A stretch of 64,000 nucleotides of DNA from Paraescarpia echinospica (GCA_020002185.1 CM034539.1:26880032-26944031), one strand, 5' to 3'; positions 38,971 through 49,108 are shown, numbered from the stretch's first letter. Notes: generated by a model not told the origin, from the letters alone. Numbers and translations: made by a program.

Positions 38971-40272
38971 TCAGTAGTCGTACACGACGTTCCGGTTCTT
39001 GTCGATTTCGAGCATCGTCTCGAACTCCCCGTACACGACGACATTCACCGTCCTGGGCAGCGCGTGCGCGAAGTGGATCTCGGCGTGCAGGTTCCCCTTA
39101 CGCACGACGTTGAAGTGATCGCCGTCGCAGCAGTCGGGCGACAGGTCGAAGCCGAAGACGGTGTAGCCGTCGCCGAATTCGGCGCGCGTCATGTTGATCC
39201 CCTCGTCCTCGTACGCTTTCCCCGTCGCGGCGAAGAGGTTCATGTAGCTTCGGATGTACCGCCGATGCGCGATGTTCCGCTGCAGCGGCTTGCTCGGCAC
39301 CTGGCGTCCGTCGACGTAGAGGGCAATAACGTTTATGTCGTTGTGCTTCGCGTTGAACGGGTTTTTATCGTAGGCCCCGTTATAGGAGTCGTTGTGGATC
39401 AGGCACATGAACACGCGTCTCGGGAGCGTGCACAGGTAGACGTTCTCGTGCGTATGAGACATCGTGCCCTGCGGTATCGAGAACACCTTGCAGTCGACGC
39501 GACGCATCGGGTACTTAGCCTTCCCCTTCGTCAGCGCTTTGATGTGACCGAGCTGGACGGCCGGGTTCACCTTGGCCTGTCGCACCTGCAGGTAGGTCTC
39601 CAGCAGGACGATCTTGAACCCCGGATCGACGACGTCGCCTAGGAGCGCGAAGGCGTCCTTTCTTCGCACCAGTCGAACCTTCAAATCGACGCCGTTCAGC
39701 AGGTTCCAGTTTTGCATGAATACATCGACGTGCAGGCGTCCCAACATATTGACCTCGCGGCTGCCGTGTATGTAGTTGTGCCGATGCGCGTACCCGGCGT
39801 TGTTGTCCCCCGTCGTCTCCATGCGCCCGGCGGTGTCCTTGTACCAAAGGTCGGCATCGAGTTGCGTACGTTTGGCGTCGGAACCGTAACTGAGCAGGGT
39901 CTCGATGTAGGCCCGGTATGGATACGTATTGGTCGACGACGTCACGAGCGTGCCGTTCAGCGACACGTCGACTTGACTGAACATCGAATGCAGGAAATTG
40001 TTGACCGGGGCGACGACGCTGTCGTTCGCGAGATCGGTGCCGTCCCCCTTCACCACCTTGAGTCGCGCGAACAGTCTAGCGGTCGCCAGGTCCATACAGT
40101 CGTCTCCGGAGCACGGGACAAGAAACTCGATAGGGCCGCCAGCGTCAAGGGCCGTCAGCGGCTGGTGATCGATCCACTGGCCGCTCTCGATGCTCGTCTG
40201 CGTCGTCGGGACGCTGATCAAGTCCATTTCACTCTTTATGCCCTCGCACGACTGTCGATGCACGACCGCCAT
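38971..40272 (-). CDS. Major capsid protein (double jelly-roll), intact
   Basis: 433 aa and open, with clear start and stop. It would form the hexon-like facets of the virion. Conserved blocks shared with 20065-21349 include IEFLVPCSGDDC, FLHSMFSQVDVSLNGT, SYGSDAKRTQL, LGHIKALTKG, GRQVPSKPLQRN and VYGEFETMLEID. Length and double-barrel character fit Polinton capsid proteins. It stops two bases before the protease ATG. Its survival contrasts with the broken polymerase. Confidence 0.92.
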   Translation of the reverse strand: MAVVHRQSCEGIKSEMDLISVPTTQTSIESGQWIDHQPLTALDAGGPIEFLVPCSGDDCMDLATARLFARLKVVKGDGTDLANDSVVAPVNNFLHSMFSQVDVSLNGTLVTSSTNTYPYRAYIETLLSYGSDAKRTQLDADLWYKDTAGRMETTGDNNAGYAHRHNYIHGSREVNMLGRLHVDVFMQNWNLLNGVDLKVRLVRRKDAFALLGDVVDPGFKIVLLETYLQVRQAKVNPAVQLGHIKALTKGKAKYPMRRVDCKVFSIPQGTMSHTHENVYLCTLPRRVFMCLIHNDSYNGAYDKNPFNAKHNDINVIALYVDGRQVPSKPLQRNIAHRRYIRSYMNLFAATGKAYEDEGINMTRAEFGDGYTVFGFDLSPDCCDGDHFNVVRKGNLHAEIHFAHALPRTVNVVVYGEFETMLEIDKNRNVVYDY

Positions 40273-40573
40273 TCTTCTACGCAGGGAATACGTCGCCCCT
40301 CGACGTCTGTACCTTTCGACGGCGCTTTTTCTTACTGGTCGTCGGCGTGCCGGGTGGTTTTATCCGTCGTAGTCGTTTTTTGGCGGCGGCAGCGGCGAGT
40401 TCAACAGCCAGACGAGAAGGTCGGAGCCCGCCTCCTTCGCGCGTCGCTTTACCGACTGTTTCAAATTACCGCCGGCGACGACGTCCCACGCCAAGCGCAC
40501 GCCCGTATCGAAAGCACGCTTGCCCAACGTCACGGCCCCTCTCTTGATGAGCGGCATGGCGCTTCGAAACAGG

Positions 40574-42110
40574 TGTCACGGATTAGTGAGGTCTCCGTTC
40601 ACTAAATGGCTCAGTCTAGTAGGGTTCTTATATATCAAGGTCAACGCATATGAGAAAGAACGGTGATCGTGAACAAGAAACAAAGAACGAGGAAAATTTA
40701 ATAAACTTTATTACAAGATATCTTCCTTTTAGTAAATATCTCGATTAATAAAATAAAGAGAATAAAGAAATCCCGTGACCAAATCTTAAAAGAACATAAT
40801 AAACAATAACACTGAATCTTTCGATTATCAAATTCCACTTCCTTTGTAAGATGGATTATACCGCTACACGACCGTACACTAGGCGCCAAGTGTTATCTAA
40901 GAATAATTCCGATAATATAAATACACAGTATAAGCTAGTCCTCGCGGACTCTCATTACAGTAATATGTTACAACACACACATATATTTATATATATGTGA
41001 ATACTTCATGGGTAATAATACCTCACTTCAAAACCCACAGATAACTACTAATTATAATACAGCAAATAATAGATACTTTCAATCAGAAAATAAACATTTA
41101 TACTGGGCTAGTCCCATCTCGAATATATACGAACGTTTTGTTGAAGTCAACACACCGTGCTCAGAACACAATTGGAACGGTGTATCTCGGCCGCACGAGT
41201 GATGATGCCGGGCACTTGACGATTGCTGTCTTACGCCGCGAATTCTCGAGTCGCGTACGTTCAATGATCGCACTGTCGCAAACGATTGCGAAGGCAGTTG
41301 AATACGTTCAACTGAAAGACGTAACCGGGTCGAGAGGTCTTGCCTTGTCGCAAACGATCGAGAAGTCGGATGAACTGGTTCGCGCAATTGACGACGTCTG
41401 GCAGTATACGTTTACCGGCGGCCGCTACGAGGAGCATTCGGTCAAGCTTTCTGACGTTGTCGCTGTGAGACTGCTGTTCGAGGATGGCCAGTGCTGGGTG
41501 AGCGCGTCGAGATTATCGCTCATCGACGCAAATACGTTGGGGCCGACCGGAACGTTGTCTCAAAGTGCTGCTGACGTGGCGGCATGGTTTCTTCGAAGTT
41601 CGATCGAATAGTCACGCTGGACACTGAATATTATACACACACAAAAGCTTGGGAACGTAACCCACGTTAACGATTCCCACCACGCTTTACGACTTGACTT
41701 GCCATTCTCTTGGCAGCAGGGTAACCTGTCTAGTTCAACCCTGGATCTGTCCCAGTCCTTCGCCAGCGCCCAGATGGCGAAATGCGTACAACAAACGTTT
41801 ATATAAGCAGACCTAATTACACATCATATGACAGGTTTCCATAATTTCTATTGGCTAATGAAATATACTATTCTAACTAGACATTGTGGAACACCCTTTC
41901 TAAGATTACAATGAAACCACCTGCTTGCCTAGAAACACTAGCAACTGAATACCACGCTACATTGAGCGCATCTGCAACCGAGTTGCTGTAATTACGTAAC
42001 TAAGGCGGTTGGTTAACAATATGTCTATCTACTGGCTTGACCTTCCTCATTTATAAAATTAAACCTCAGGATAGTAGATTTAAACATCTAGAAATAGGAG
42101 AAATGCTACA
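40574..42110. mobile_element. Solo-LTR-like insertion, 1537 bp
   Basis: Begins TGTCACGG and ends GCTACA (TG...CA with inverted TGT/ACA), with ACAGG duplicated on both sides (40569-40573 and 42111-42115). This fits an LTR left by recombination between the two LTRs of a retrotransposon, perhaps BEL or Gypsy type; no primer-binding site or pol gene is inside. TATA-like and AATAAA motifs occur near 40915 and 40700. Confidence 0.75.
41138..41611 (+). CDS. Unrecognised ORF inside the LTR-like insertion
   Basis: 157 codons. A short duplicated phrase, LALSQTI or IALSQTIAK, occurs twice, about 35 residues apart, in the nucleotide form ctgtcgcaaacga. No domain is recognised. An LTR would not normally encode protein, so this is either chance or captured sequence. 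Confidence 0.25.
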   Translation: MLKSTHRAQNTIGTVYLGRTSDDAGHLTIAVLRREFSSRVRSMIALSQTIAKAVEYVQLKDVTGSRGLALSQTIEKSDELVRAIDDVWQYTFTGGRYEEHSVKLSDVVAVRLLFEDGQCWVSASRLSLIDANTLGPTGTLSQSAADVAAWFLRSSIE

Positions 42111-42242
42111 ACAGGCTGCCGAAGAGATTGCCCAGGCCGTGTCCCCGCTGCGCTCTGCCGCCGACGAACACCGGCAGGTTGCCACCGACCTGCCGAGTGT
42201 AGTAGTCCTCGTACACGTTGCGCCCGCCTCTCTTCGCCATCG

Positions 42243-43082
42243 TCAGAACAATTTTGACTTGCAGCGTCTGATGTGAAGCGACATCACGAGTTTTCCGTGC
42301 TCGAATGGTATCGGCTGACCGATGTCGTCTCTTATATCTATCTCGATCGAATCGAATTGGGGACGCAGGAGCGGCACGTATTGGACGCGATCGAAGACGT
42401 TCGATACGATGAGCCCGTTCGAATCGTAGGCGGGCACTGTTCGGAGGAGCGGGGCGAATACGTCGCCGACGATGAGCGTTTCCACGATGTCCTTGTACAC
42501 GTACAGGGTGTCGACGCCCCCGTTCATGTCCAACGTGTGGTCCCCCTCGTACTCGAAGATGTACGAGACGGGCATGCTGTCGTAGGTCGGCACCACGAGA
42601 CTCACGATGCGGCTCGACTCGAAGCCTAGTATTTTATTCAGGTGGCTCCAAGGGGGTATGTTAAATTCGACGCCCGCCGATAGACGCAGCGTCATCCGGT
42701 TAGAGACGGGGCTGTACTCCAGGCGCGCCTTGACGTTATCGGTGCTCAGCCTCGTCAGTGTCTCGTTGATTTTGTGCATTAACTCGTAGCCGCACTTGTA
42801 AAAGCCGTGAGGGATGTTGCCTTGCCGGATAATTTTACTTCCGTCCGGGGTGGTGTAAAGACCCGCCTCCCCCGTCCCGCAAGCCAAGAAGAAGTAGGCG
42901 TCCTCTTTTCTCACATTGTACCAGCTATGCGTGTACTGTAGCGACACCAGCCCGCATTCCCACCGCCCCGACAGGTCGACGCGTTGCGGCAGTTTCGTCG
43001 TGTAGTGCGTCAACGTGTTTTCGGGGTGCACCTTCATAGACGCGTTGCTCGGCAACGTCACGTAAAAGTCAGACGACGCCAT
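42243..43082 (-). CDS. Penton/minor capsid protein, intact
   Basis: 279 aa and open. Starts MASSDFYVTLPSNASM, then LSGRWECGLVSLQYTHSWYN, VVPTYDSMPVSYIFEYEGD and the terminal HIRRCKSKLF. A single jelly-roll minor capsid protein for capsid vertices by family and length. Its start overlaps the CGNECPK gene by 14 bases, and its end is two bases before the pX-like start. Confidence 0.85.
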   Translation of the reverse strand: MASSDFYVTLPSNASMKVHPENTLTHYTTKLPQRVDLSGRWECGLVSLQYTHSWYNVRKEDAYFFLACGTGEAGLYTTPDGSKIIRQGNIPHGFYKCGYELMHKINETLTRLSTDNVKARLEYSPVSNRMTLRLSAGVEFNIPPWSHLNKILGFESSRIVSLVVPTYDSMPVSYIFEYEGDHTLDMNGGVDTLYVYKDIVETLIVGDVFAPLLRTVPAYDSNGLIVSNVFDRVQYVPLLRPQFDSIEIDIRDDIGQPIPFEHGKLVMSLHIRRCKSKLF

Positions 43083-43383
43083 CGCGTCTCACACTCGGAA
43101 TCGGTAGTAGGTAGCCGAGGCAGCTACTCAGCAGCGCCGTCCACATGTTGGAGCCGCCGTGGCCGCGCGTTAGTTTGTATATACTGACGACGATAACCGT
43201 GTACAGGACGACGATCTTGCACAGGAAGATGATCTCGGCTTTAGGGCATTCGTTGCCGCAGAGACGCCACGGAACGTTCGTGGCGCAGGATTCGTCGACA
43301 GCATCGGTCGCATCCACAGAGACGCATGAGTCGACGGCGGGTTCTTCGACAAACACGCCTGAGTCGACGGCGGAATTCGGCAT
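43069..43383 (-). CDS. CGNECPK membrane protein
   Basis: 104 aa. Val/Asp/Ser-rich N-terminus, then LCGNECPKAEIIFLC, a transmembrane helix (VVLYTVIVVSIYKL) and WTALLSSCLGYLLP. Homologue of 18373-18735. The hydrophobic half is far more conserved than the acidic leader. In the leader, a short motif SAVDSGVFV / PAVDSCVSV is duplicated. Confidence 0.75.
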   Translation of the reverse strand: MPNSAVDSGVFVEEPAVDSCVSVDATDAVDESCATNVPWRLCGNECPKAEIIFLCKIVVLYTVIVVSIYKLTRGHGGSNMWTALLSSCLGYLLPIPSVRRDGVV

Positions 43384-43640
43384 CGGCTACTGCTGTCGTC
43401 TCGACGGTGTTCACAACGCGACTGCCGTCCGACTCTACGGTATCCTTCCTTTATCGCGCAGAGACGCCATGGAGCGCGTTCGCCGACTGGGGTGATGGTG
43501 TCGACGCCGTCGATGGTTGTCATCGCCGCCTTTGGGAGCTCAATCGATACAGCTGCACCCTCCCTTTATCGCATAAAAAAACGAAGAAAGTCTCCAGCAC
43601 TTCGCGTATCGCATCCAACAACAACGCGTCGTCATCCCTT

Positions 43641-44736
43641 TTAGTCCACGAGCTCCTTGGCGTCGATCCACCGGTTGAACGAGGCCGGATAGCTGGACCA
43701 TTTGACGAGCACCTCTTCACCCTTACCGCGTCGTCGACGACGCCTCTGTAGAACCGCCTCCACCCGATATAGTGTATCCTTCGAGACGATTACATTTTGT
43801 AGCTCCGGTTCGTAGAAGGTGCCGTTCAGTATCTTTCCGGCGTCGTCCATCAATCGGTAAACGGGAGTGTCGGACGGGTGCGATTCTACGTCGGTGAAGA
43901 GCTCTTCGCTCCAGTTAGCCATGTACCCCTTCTTGAAGCGCCCCTTCGCCTTGCTGATGCGTACCCGGTCTCCCTCTCGCAGTTTCGGCTTGTTTTTCCG
44001 ACACCCGCCGCCGCCTTACAGCCGCTGCCACACGCTCTCCTGATTCGCGGCGTTGACGCTCGCCGGCGTCCTACCGATGCTTCGATGGTAGGCGTTGTTG
44101 TACGACCGCACGAAGTCCTGCAACGGCTCCACGTACCTCAGCGTCTGATGCTTCGTCAAGTACCTACACATGCGTGTCTTCAGCGTACGATTGAAGCGCT
44201 CCACGACACTCGCTTTGGTCTCCTCGTTGTGCGTCACGAAACGGTGGACGCCGCGCGCCTTCAAAAGTTTCTGAAGGGGCCTGTTGAGAAACTCCATCCC
44301 CTTGTCGGTCTGCAGGGCGTTCGGCGGCTGTTTCGACGACGACAGCAGGCCGTCGAAGGCCGTGACGAGCGCCGGACCGGATTTACTCTTCAACGTGTCG
44401 CACCACGCCCGCTTCGAGAAGACATCGATGACCGTCAATAGGAACGCTATACCGTCGTTGTGTTTTTTTCAGTTTAGCCACATCGACGAGATTGGCTTGC
44501 CACTGCTTGTTTCGTTTGAAACGTCGTCTGACCGGTTTGTGAAGCGTATAGGCGTCGTGCTCCCATAACCACAGCTCGACGATCGGCTTGGGTACTACGG
44601 TCGCCCGGTGCAACGCGTCGACGCCTCCGTAACTGCCCGCTCGTTTCGGGTCAAAGTAGGCGCGCTTCAGGCGGTCGTCCCGTTGTTGTTGAGAGCGCTT
44701 TCGTTGCGCATCACCACGAGGCCGCCGGGACACCAT
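43641..44736 (-). pseudogene. Polinton integrase with chromodomain, two breaks
   Basis: Starts MVSRRPRGDAQRKRS at 44736. QANLVDVAKLKK matches the first catalytic block (the Asp before Leu is Asn, the later Asp is kept). A frameshift in the T run at 44461-44468 follows. LQTDKGMEF and KASVVERFNRT supply the second Asp and Glu. An in-frame TAA at about 44015 precedes the SH3-like part. The chromodomain (YRVEAVLQ, LVKWSSYPASFNRWI) ends at 43641. Confidence 0.9.
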
Positions 44737-44843
44737 GGCGACGGCGGCGGCGATTCGGCAAACAATATACAGATATATAGGGCGAAAGACGCCGCGACTA
44801 CGCCGCCGAGAGCGACGACGAGAACCGACGTTCGAGAGGGCAT
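44667..44843 (-). CDS. Small membrane protein with WCPGG motif, overlaps the integrase
   Basis: 58 aa: MPSRTSV, one hydrophobic helix ending ASFALYICILF, a Pro/Ser spacer, then WCPGGLVVMRNES and a TTA end. It matches 16953-17156 in order and motifs, although the spacer differs. It overlaps the integrase start (44736) by 70 bases in another frame. Intact despite lying over a broken integrase. Confidence 0.6.
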   Translation of the reverse strand: MPSRTSVLVVALGGVVAASFALYICILFAESPPPSPWCPGGLVVMRNESALNNNGTTA

Positions 44844-44849
44844 ACTAGC

Positions 44850-45515
44850 TTATGAGCGGCTCGGGCGTTCCTCGACCACTTTAAAAGGAGGACCACGGCG
44901 TGCGTTCGAGAGATTGAGTGCTGCGGGTCTTTCGCTTCTGCGCGCGCTGTATGTACGCTCGACGCTGGGGATTACCGACGAGCACCGCTTTATATGATCC
45001 CCAAACGCTTCCCAGCCAACCGGCGCGGGCGTCTTCTTTCTCTTTCGCATGAAGTCGTTCACTAGATCTACCATGTTGCTTCCGGCGATAGGCGCGCCGT
45101 CGTACACGAGCTCCCCTCGATCGCTCCAGCGAATCAGCGGGTCGGTTTTCAGTTTTGTCATCAGGAGGTACGCTCTTCACGATCTCGCTGTCCGTATCGT
45201 CCGGCGGTGGCGGTGGCGGCGTCGGCGGCGGCGGAGGCGGTGTTTGGTCGGTCGACGACTCTCTGTCGTTCACTACGGACACTCGCATCGGTTGCTGCGC
45301 TCGATACGTCTCCATGGCGTTGTAGCGACTCAGCAGTTGATTGTACGCCAGTACCTTTTCTCGTTCGGACAAATCCGTACGCTCGAGAACGATTTTCATG
45401 TCGTCGTCCAGGCTACTCATCACACGCGACGTGGTCGTGGTCGGTTGCGATAGTATGGAAGTAGACGCTCCACCAACCGGGGGTCTACTAACGCCATCTT
45501 TTTGGCGTGCTGCAT
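44850..45515 (-). pseudogene. Conserved Polinton virion-module protein, two frameshifts
   Basis: Homologue of 16186-16953. Starts MQHAKKMALVDPRLVE at 45515, shifts near 45425 into MSSLDDDMKIVLE and YNQLLSRY with a Pro-rich tract, and shifts again near 45165 into RWSDRGELVYDGAPIAGSNM. Role unknown. Confidence 0.7.
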
Positions 45516-45859
45516 CAACCTATAGCCTGTCTGAGAAGGAGCAAAAAGGCGCTCGCCAACGGTGCCAGCAGCGCCGTCAGAAAAGCGCCCGACCCCGTCT
45601 GCAGGACGGCTGTCTTCTTTTTGATGGGCACTTTTTTCGACGTTAGCTTGCGTAAATGGTTCCTGTACTTTGTCAGCACTATTTTCTGTTTCGCCGATAA
45701 TTTCACGTTCCCGCTCAGAATGTTGTACGCGCAGTCGCACACACTACAGATGAGATCGGAATCCGCGTGGGTGATTACGGCTTTTCTCATATCCGAATTC
45801 TTCTTGTATCTACGCAGCAGCTGCAAAGCCAGAATGTGCCTCTTCACGCGCTCTGTCAT
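45515..45859 (-). CDS. Small Polinton protein with hydrophobic C-terminus, intact
   Basis: 114 aa. MTERVKRHILALQLL, then HADSDLICSVCDCAYNIL, the basic KYRNHLRKLTSKK and the hydrophobic FLTALLAPLASAFLLLL. Intact version of 15782-16182. The paired Cys and amphipathic end suggest a minor virion or membrane-active protein, but this is inference. Confidence 0.7.
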   Translation of the reverse strand: MTERVKRHILALQLLRRYKKNSDMRKAVITHADSDLICSVCDCAYNILSGNVKLSAKQKIVLTKYRNHLRKLTSKKVPIKKKTAVLQTGSGAFLTALLAPLASAFLLLLRQAIG

Positions 45860-45896
45860 CCTGACGAATGACGTCGGCCGCGACGCGCTCCATTTT

Positions 45897-46521
45897 TTAT
45901 ACTCTCGTCGGCGCGTAGGCGTACTGATTGCGATCGTTGGGAAAAATGGCCGTACGTAGGCGCATGGTTTCCGGTGTTTCCTGTTTCAGGTCCACCAGGA
46001 GGTAACCGTAGGCTGCTGACGTGGCATCTTTGAAGGCCTCCATCATGTAGTTGGTTCTACCCGGATACATCTGTTTAGCCAGGTGATCTACTTGACCCGC
46101 GTCCCGGAGGTTCTTAAAGAGGACCATGTACTGCGCGTTTAGGCTGATTGTGCGGTTTTCTTTCCATTTCGGAAAGAGATTCTGCAGAAGCTGTACGACG
46201 GACGCATTGCAGTGATGACTTTTTAGTAAACAAGGTCGTGACTCTACTATTGGTCTCCTCCATCAGGTCATCGAGTACTAGAAGCGTCCTCGTTTTGGCG
46301 TGTAAAAGCTTCGGTTCCGGCAAACCGTCTACGAATTCTACACCGGCTGTCATAGAGTCGTAGGCGGTTTGCCACTGGCCGTAGCACCACAGGATTTTCT
46401 CCGGCGGCGGCTCGATCACAGAGGAAGCGAACTTTAGCAGACGAGCGACGAAAGTAGTCTTGCCGCACCCCGTAGGGCCGGCCACTATACACGTAAAAGG
46501 ATGCTTCCACGTCGCTTCCAT
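45897..46521 (-). pseudogene. DNA-packaging ATPase, one frameshift
   Basis: Starts MEATWKHPFTCIVAG. Walker A GPTGCGKTTFVAR and Walker B TLLVLDDLMEE are intact. The frame is lost at the A run near 46225, after LFTKKS, and resumes in another frame through LRDAGQVDHLAKQMYPG to QYAYAPTRV at 45897. The shift lies in a homopolymer, so a base-calling error is possible. Confidence 0.85.
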
Positions 46522-46559
46522 ATCGACGACTGGTGTGCGTAAAAAGAACGATGACCTTT

Positions 46560-47012
46560 TTATTCGTTTCTTCTATACTCACGACGCACCTCCATCAACA
46601 ATTTGCCGAGCGTGTTCTGACCTTCTTTACACCCGTGGGCGAAACCCGAAAAGGCTTCTTTCGATGGTACCCACTCCACCAATTCGACGTCCCCGGTGGC
46701 CAATAGGGCGTCTTTGAACTTTTTCGACGCCCCAAACTTACTCATCAACAGGCTCTTCATACACTCGACTCTAACGGCGTCCCATTCGGCGCCCGTTCTC
46801 GTTTTCCTGATTCCATAACTTCATCGCTTCGCTATATACGCTGACCACGCCGATTTGATATACTCCACGCTTGCTTCGTCTTCGTTAAACATCGCTTTTC
46901 TAAACTGATAAGCGTGCTCGACGAATTTAAAACCCCGACCGTACGCTGCGACTCGACACGGATGAAAATTCGACAGGAACGGCATCGACCCTCCGAAACG
47001 TATAGGCTCCAT
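46560..47012 (-). pseudogene. NADAR-domain protein, broken
   Basis: Begins MEPIRFGGSMPFLSNF with FKFVEHAYQFRKAMF. The frame is lost near 46810-46830, and the second half (MKSLLMSKFGASKKFKDAL, GQNTLGKLLMEVR) ends at 46560. Same position and family as 14634-15164, but the FWG of the other copy reads FSG here. Confidence 0.75.
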
Positions 47013-47229
47013 ACTGCAGATCTAAACTGACTACGCCTCACTCGTAACCACTATATAACCACATAAATGTCATTATCACTTTTCTCGCTAGAGGCGCCAC
47101 TATGTACTTTATTTCATTCACTAGAGGGCAGCACAGCCACAAAATGTAATTACATATTAGTGTTTAATTATTGATTAGGTCAGCACATTAACTAAGACTG
47201 CTAGTGCTGACTTCTAATGAATAAACAAC
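47013..47229. other. Promoter-side spacer of Polinton 2 late block
   Basis: Contains a minus-strand TATATAG (near 47053) about 40 bases before the NADAR ATG. No tRNA-like unit like those of Polinton 1 is visible. Confidence 0.45.
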
Positions 47230-47494
47230 TTACAAATTAGTACTAATTAAGTACTAATTAGCATTATCTCACTAGAGCGCGCGCACACCATTCATTCATA
47301 AAATCAATGAAATCAATCAACATCAATCAAACTTTTTTATAAGTAAGCTGTCAGCTTTTTATAAGTAAGCTGTCATCGCCGGCTGCGCAATTTTGACTCT
47401 TCTGACTGCGCACTGCCGACAAATCCTTTGATCTTTGCCGACTTTCCTTTGATCTGGGGTTATGACCGGTATCGTGAGCAACATAATAACTACT
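47230..47494 (-). repeat. Polinton 2 right terminal inverted repeat
   Basis: Complement of the left TIR, with two ACTTATAAAAA motifs (minus strand), ending AACTACT at 47494. Followed by GACGAT (47495-47500). Confidence 0.92.
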
Positions 47495-47500
47495 GACGAT
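47495..47500. repeat. Target-site duplication GACGAT, right
   Basis: Identical to 32332-32337. Confidence 0.93.
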
Positions 47501-48564
47501 TGTTATGTCAGATCGCATACAGTGAAGTGTTATTGATAGTACACATTTTTGTTCACTTGAGTAGGGGCCCAGAAGCTCGGGGTCCTGGAATAATTTCTCC
47601 GTTGAGTTGGGTCCCGAGAGCTGTGGGCCATGGAATGATTTTTTCATAATTGAATGGACCCCCTGGAGGTTGGGACCCTGGAATGATTTCAGTGAGTCAG
47701 CCTGACTCACCTGAACACGTTGTTATTCGTACTAACGTATCAACTTATAATGCCATCTTTAAAACGTATACGTACAGCAAATCAAATCTACCATGAATCT
47801 TGTTTTAGCAAATTCAGATATATTATCAGAAAATGTGGGATACTATAACTTATATTCTCTTCGGAAAACTTTCCCTGCATTCTTTAACTGCAAAATATAA
47901 ATTACAACAAACAAGACCGTCTTCACAAACACATTTAATACTTTTTTTTAAACTAATACTGTATCAAATCTAGCAACACAAAAACACACAATCCCATCAA
48001 TAAAACATTTATATACTTCCTGAAAGAACAGCATGATTATTCGTTTCAATGTCAACAACTGTATGATAAAGCAAGTAAAAACAATTACAACAGATAATAT
48101 AAGTAAGTAGTGGTTTTGACGGTAATTCTTCACGGCTATTAACGTTACTTAAATTTGCACTGATGAAATCATTACAATGATCACAAACCAAATATTAACT
48201 CCAAGTATCTTCAGTGGCAAACTTAAAATCGCCAAAGTCGTAGCTTCAATCTATAACATGGAAACAATACCCATGTTTTTTTTAAATATAAATTACAGAC
48301 CTATGTCACTCTTATTTCAAAAGTAATTGAAAAAGTAGTTCACGTCCAATTATACTGTTATTTCAAAACACAGAAACGTTGTATGAGAACCGATATGGAT
48401 TGAGAACGGAACAGTTCAACCGAATTTGCTGCTCTTTAATTAAATAATAGAATAATGACACATGTGACTAATAATAACATATCTATATACAGGTGTAGAC
48501 CATACAGACGCTTTCAACATCATGCATCATGCAATACTACTAGATTGTGTTTCATCCTTCTTTC
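47501..48564. other. No gene recognised
   Basis: AT-rich flank. A short stretch near 47560-47700 has three related phrases (gggaccctggaatgattt and variants) and a frame repeating GPNSTE-like words. No supportable gene. Confidence 0.4.
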
Positions 48565-48565
48565 C

Positions 48566-49108
48566 AGCGGAAAGAGGTGAAGGTCAGGTGCTACATTGTC
48601 AAACCACTCATTCTGTTCCATCTGAAAGAGGTGATGGTCAGGTACTACATTGTCGAACCACTCATTCTGTTCCTTCTGAAAGAGGTGATGGTCAGGTACT
48701 GCATTGTCGAACCACTCATTATGTTCCTTCTGAAAGGGGTGATGGTCAGGTAGTGCATTGTCGATCCACTGATTCTGTTCCTTCTGAAAGGGGTGATGGT
48801 CAGGTACTGCATTGTCGATCCACTCATTCTGTTCCTTCTGAAAGGGGTGAAGGTCAGGTACTGCATTGTCGATCCACTCATTCTGTTCCATCTGAAAGGG
48901 GTGATGGTCAGGTACTGCATTGTCGATCCACTCATTCTGTTCCATCTGAAAGAGGTGATGGTCAGGTACTGCATTGTCAAACTACTCATTCTGTTCCTTC
49001 TGAAAGGGGTGATGGTCAGGTACTGCGTTGTCGAACCACTCATTCTGTTCCTTCAGAAAGGGGTGATGGTCAGGTACTGCATTGTCGAACCACTCATTCT
49101 GTTCCTTC
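48566..49108. repeat. 54-bp minisatellite, about ten units
   Basis: Ten units such as gaaaggggtgatggtcagg...tctgttccttct. Because 54 is a multiple of three, plus and minus frames stay open. Plus reads SERGDGQVLHCRSTHSVP repeats. Minus reads WIDNAVPDHHPFQKEQNE repeats. Units differ by a few substitutions. I cannot tell whether any frame is expressed. Confidence 0.95.

Larger units (their letters stand above)
40360..42240 (-). pseudogene. pX-like protein gene split by an LTR-like insertion
   Basis: The N-terminal half (42240-42116) starts MAKRGGRN, then YEDYYTRQVGGNLPVFVG and GHGLGNLFGS. The C-terminal half (40573-40360) reads FRSAMPLIKRG and VAGGNLKQSVKRRAKEAG. The 1537-bp insertion at 40574-42110 separates them exactly within the conserved GSLFRSA block, flanked by ACAGG. 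The basic C-terminal tail also seems frame-shifted near 40360. Confidence 0.85.
32338..47494 (-). mobile_element. Polinton 2 (adintovirus-like), 15.2 kb, opposite orientation
   Basis: Both ends start AGTAGTTATTA inward, with inverted repeats of about 265 bp. GACGAT duplications at 32332-32337 and 47495-47500 prove an insertion independent of Polinton 1. Gene order mirrors Polinton 1. From the right end on minus it carries NADAR, ATPase, small protein, conserved protein, membrane micro-ORF, integrase, CGNECPK protein, penton, pX-like, capsid protein and protease. The ssDNA-binding-like gene and polymerase run on plus from the left. Proteins are similar but clearly diverged, so this is a related lineage and not a recent copy. 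The polymerase is deleted internally. Confidence 0.97.

Noticed and set aside
38962..40605. Long plus-strand frames opposite the Polinton 2 capsid and protease genes (also 20041-20586 minus opposite capsid 1, and 43878-44441 plus opposite the integrase)
   Set aside because: They are antisense shadows of GC-rich genes with strong codon bias; they show Arg/Val/His-rich text without domains and no homology between the two elements.
13953..47494. Polinton 2 as an inverted duplicate of Polinton 1
   Set aside because: Different target duplications, different TIR sequence and diverged proteins show independent insertions.
48566..49108. CRISPR array
   Set aside because: Units are contiguous 54-mers with substitutions, no unique spacers, and the genome is animal.
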